From Lentimicrobium sp. L6 (GTDB lineage: Bacteria; Bacteroidota; Bacteroidia; Bacteroidales; UBA12170), in NCBI RefSeq assembly GCF_013166655.1, contig NZ_JABKCA010000052.1, positions 1 through 43,124 on the forward strand: a DNA stretch of 43,124 nt. The letters run 5' to 3'. The notes beneath the pieces were generated by a model. That model was not told the DNA's origin, did not search any database, and worked only from the letters and a program-made list of their open reading frames with translations. Both the position numbers and the translations under genes were made by a program. This document shows, piece by piece, positions 43,003 to 43,124 of the stretch. The first letter of the stretch is position 1, and every line of letters starts with the position of its first letter.

Positions 43003-43124
43003 TGTTCTTTATTGAAAAAACAGCAGAGTTTGACAAGTGGCTGAGGAAGCTAAAAGACCTAAAAGCCAAAGTGGATATACCGGCGTTATTGTGCCAGTCA
43101 TACCGACGTTATTGTGCCAGTGTG
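43003..43124 (+). CDS. RelE/ParE-superfamily (HigB-like) toxin, N-terminal part, cut by the window and possibly interrupted
   Basis: The frame from ATG 43003 reads MFFIEKTAEFDKWLRKLKDL then KAKVDI and stays open to the window end. The first 24-26 residues are the typical N-terminus of addiction-module killer proteins of the HigB/RelE group (F...F..WL..LKD..AK), which are ribosome-dependent mRNA endonucleases. After about codon 25 the expected IxxRIxRLxxGN is absent and the frame passes into a 23-base tandem repeat (PALLCQSYRRYCASV). Either the gene is interrupted by another element, or the family call needs revising. The antitoxin, normally next downstream, is outside the window. Confidence 0.65.
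43077..43122 (+). repeat. 23-base tandem repeat at the window end, possible mobile-element terminus
   Basis: Units 43077-43099 and 43100-43122 share ATACCG-CGTTATTGTGCCAGT and differ at two positions. The start coincides with the loss of toxin similarity. Repeated binding sites near the tips are characteristic of IS21-type and some other transposable elements, so this may be an element end; the rest is outside the window. Confidence 0.55.

Noticed and set aside
43077-43124. Firm assignment of the tandem repeat to a named IS family
   Set aside because: Only 48 bases are visible; no transposase or second end is in the window, so a name would be a guess.

Overview
The window looks like a piece of a Bacteroidota chromosome, probably a marine or sediment Bacteroidales/Marinilabiliales-type organism; genus cannot be fixed by eye. 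The reasons are AT-rich DNA, several exact copies of the Bacteroidota -7 promoter box TAnnTTTG a short distance before start codons, almost no Shine-Dalgarno sequences, a Bat-type membrane protein, a ParC with a long charged tail, and long gene-poor spacers packed with several families of short dispersed repeats. I found no rRNA, tRNA or CRISPR array.

Layout. 1-1500: tail of an upstream gene, hairpin repeats, and a lipoprotein isoaspartyl peptidase/asparaginase. 1728-3881 (minus): a soluble hybrid histidine kinase followed by a tiny HicB-like ORF. 4108-7521: envelope genes dxr (isoprenoids), rseP (site-2 protease) and lpxH (lipid A). 7522-10221: dinB, bracketed by two copies of a composite repeat, one of which supplies the end of its coding sequence. 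10222-11445: rocD with a hairpin leader and a clear terminator. 11922-14281 (minus): a two-gene glycosyltransferase operon. 14447-17474 (minus): rsgA, a CBS-domain protein and a small Omp85-family protein, almost without spacers. 17607-19258: a degenerate PrsW-like membrane protein and a protein resembling class III nucleotidyl cyclases. 19282-24476 (minus): a BatA-type membrane protein and parC. 24690-27299 (minus): a GT87-like membrane protein and miaB. 27655-30986: topA, terminator, a GT2 glycosyltransferase.

From 31 kb the window becomes accessory: a YkgJ-type cysteine-cluster protein, a J-domain/KTSC protein, a TetR-like regulator, an 800-base block of long direct repeats, then a DUF1254/DUF1214 neighbourhood. 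The latter holds one intact lipoprotein, one paralogue split by an in-frame TAA, an internally deleted class A acid phosphatase remnant, and an outer-membrane beta-barrel-like protein, so it appears to be decaying. The right end has an unrecognised 265-residue protein, a large DUF4062 plus P-loop-like protein (STAND-like layout, Walker A lysine missing) that is the best candidate for an uncharacterised defence gene, and the promoter, dyad operator and first codons of a RelE/HigB-type toxin whose frame runs into a 23-base tandem repeat, possibly the end of a mobile element.

Housekeeping assignments (dxr, rseP, lpxH, dinB, rocD, rsgA, parC, miaB, topA) rest on visible catalytic motifs and are firm. 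Assignments for the cyclase-like, PrsW-like, DUF4062 and toxin genes rest on motif recall and need profile searches.
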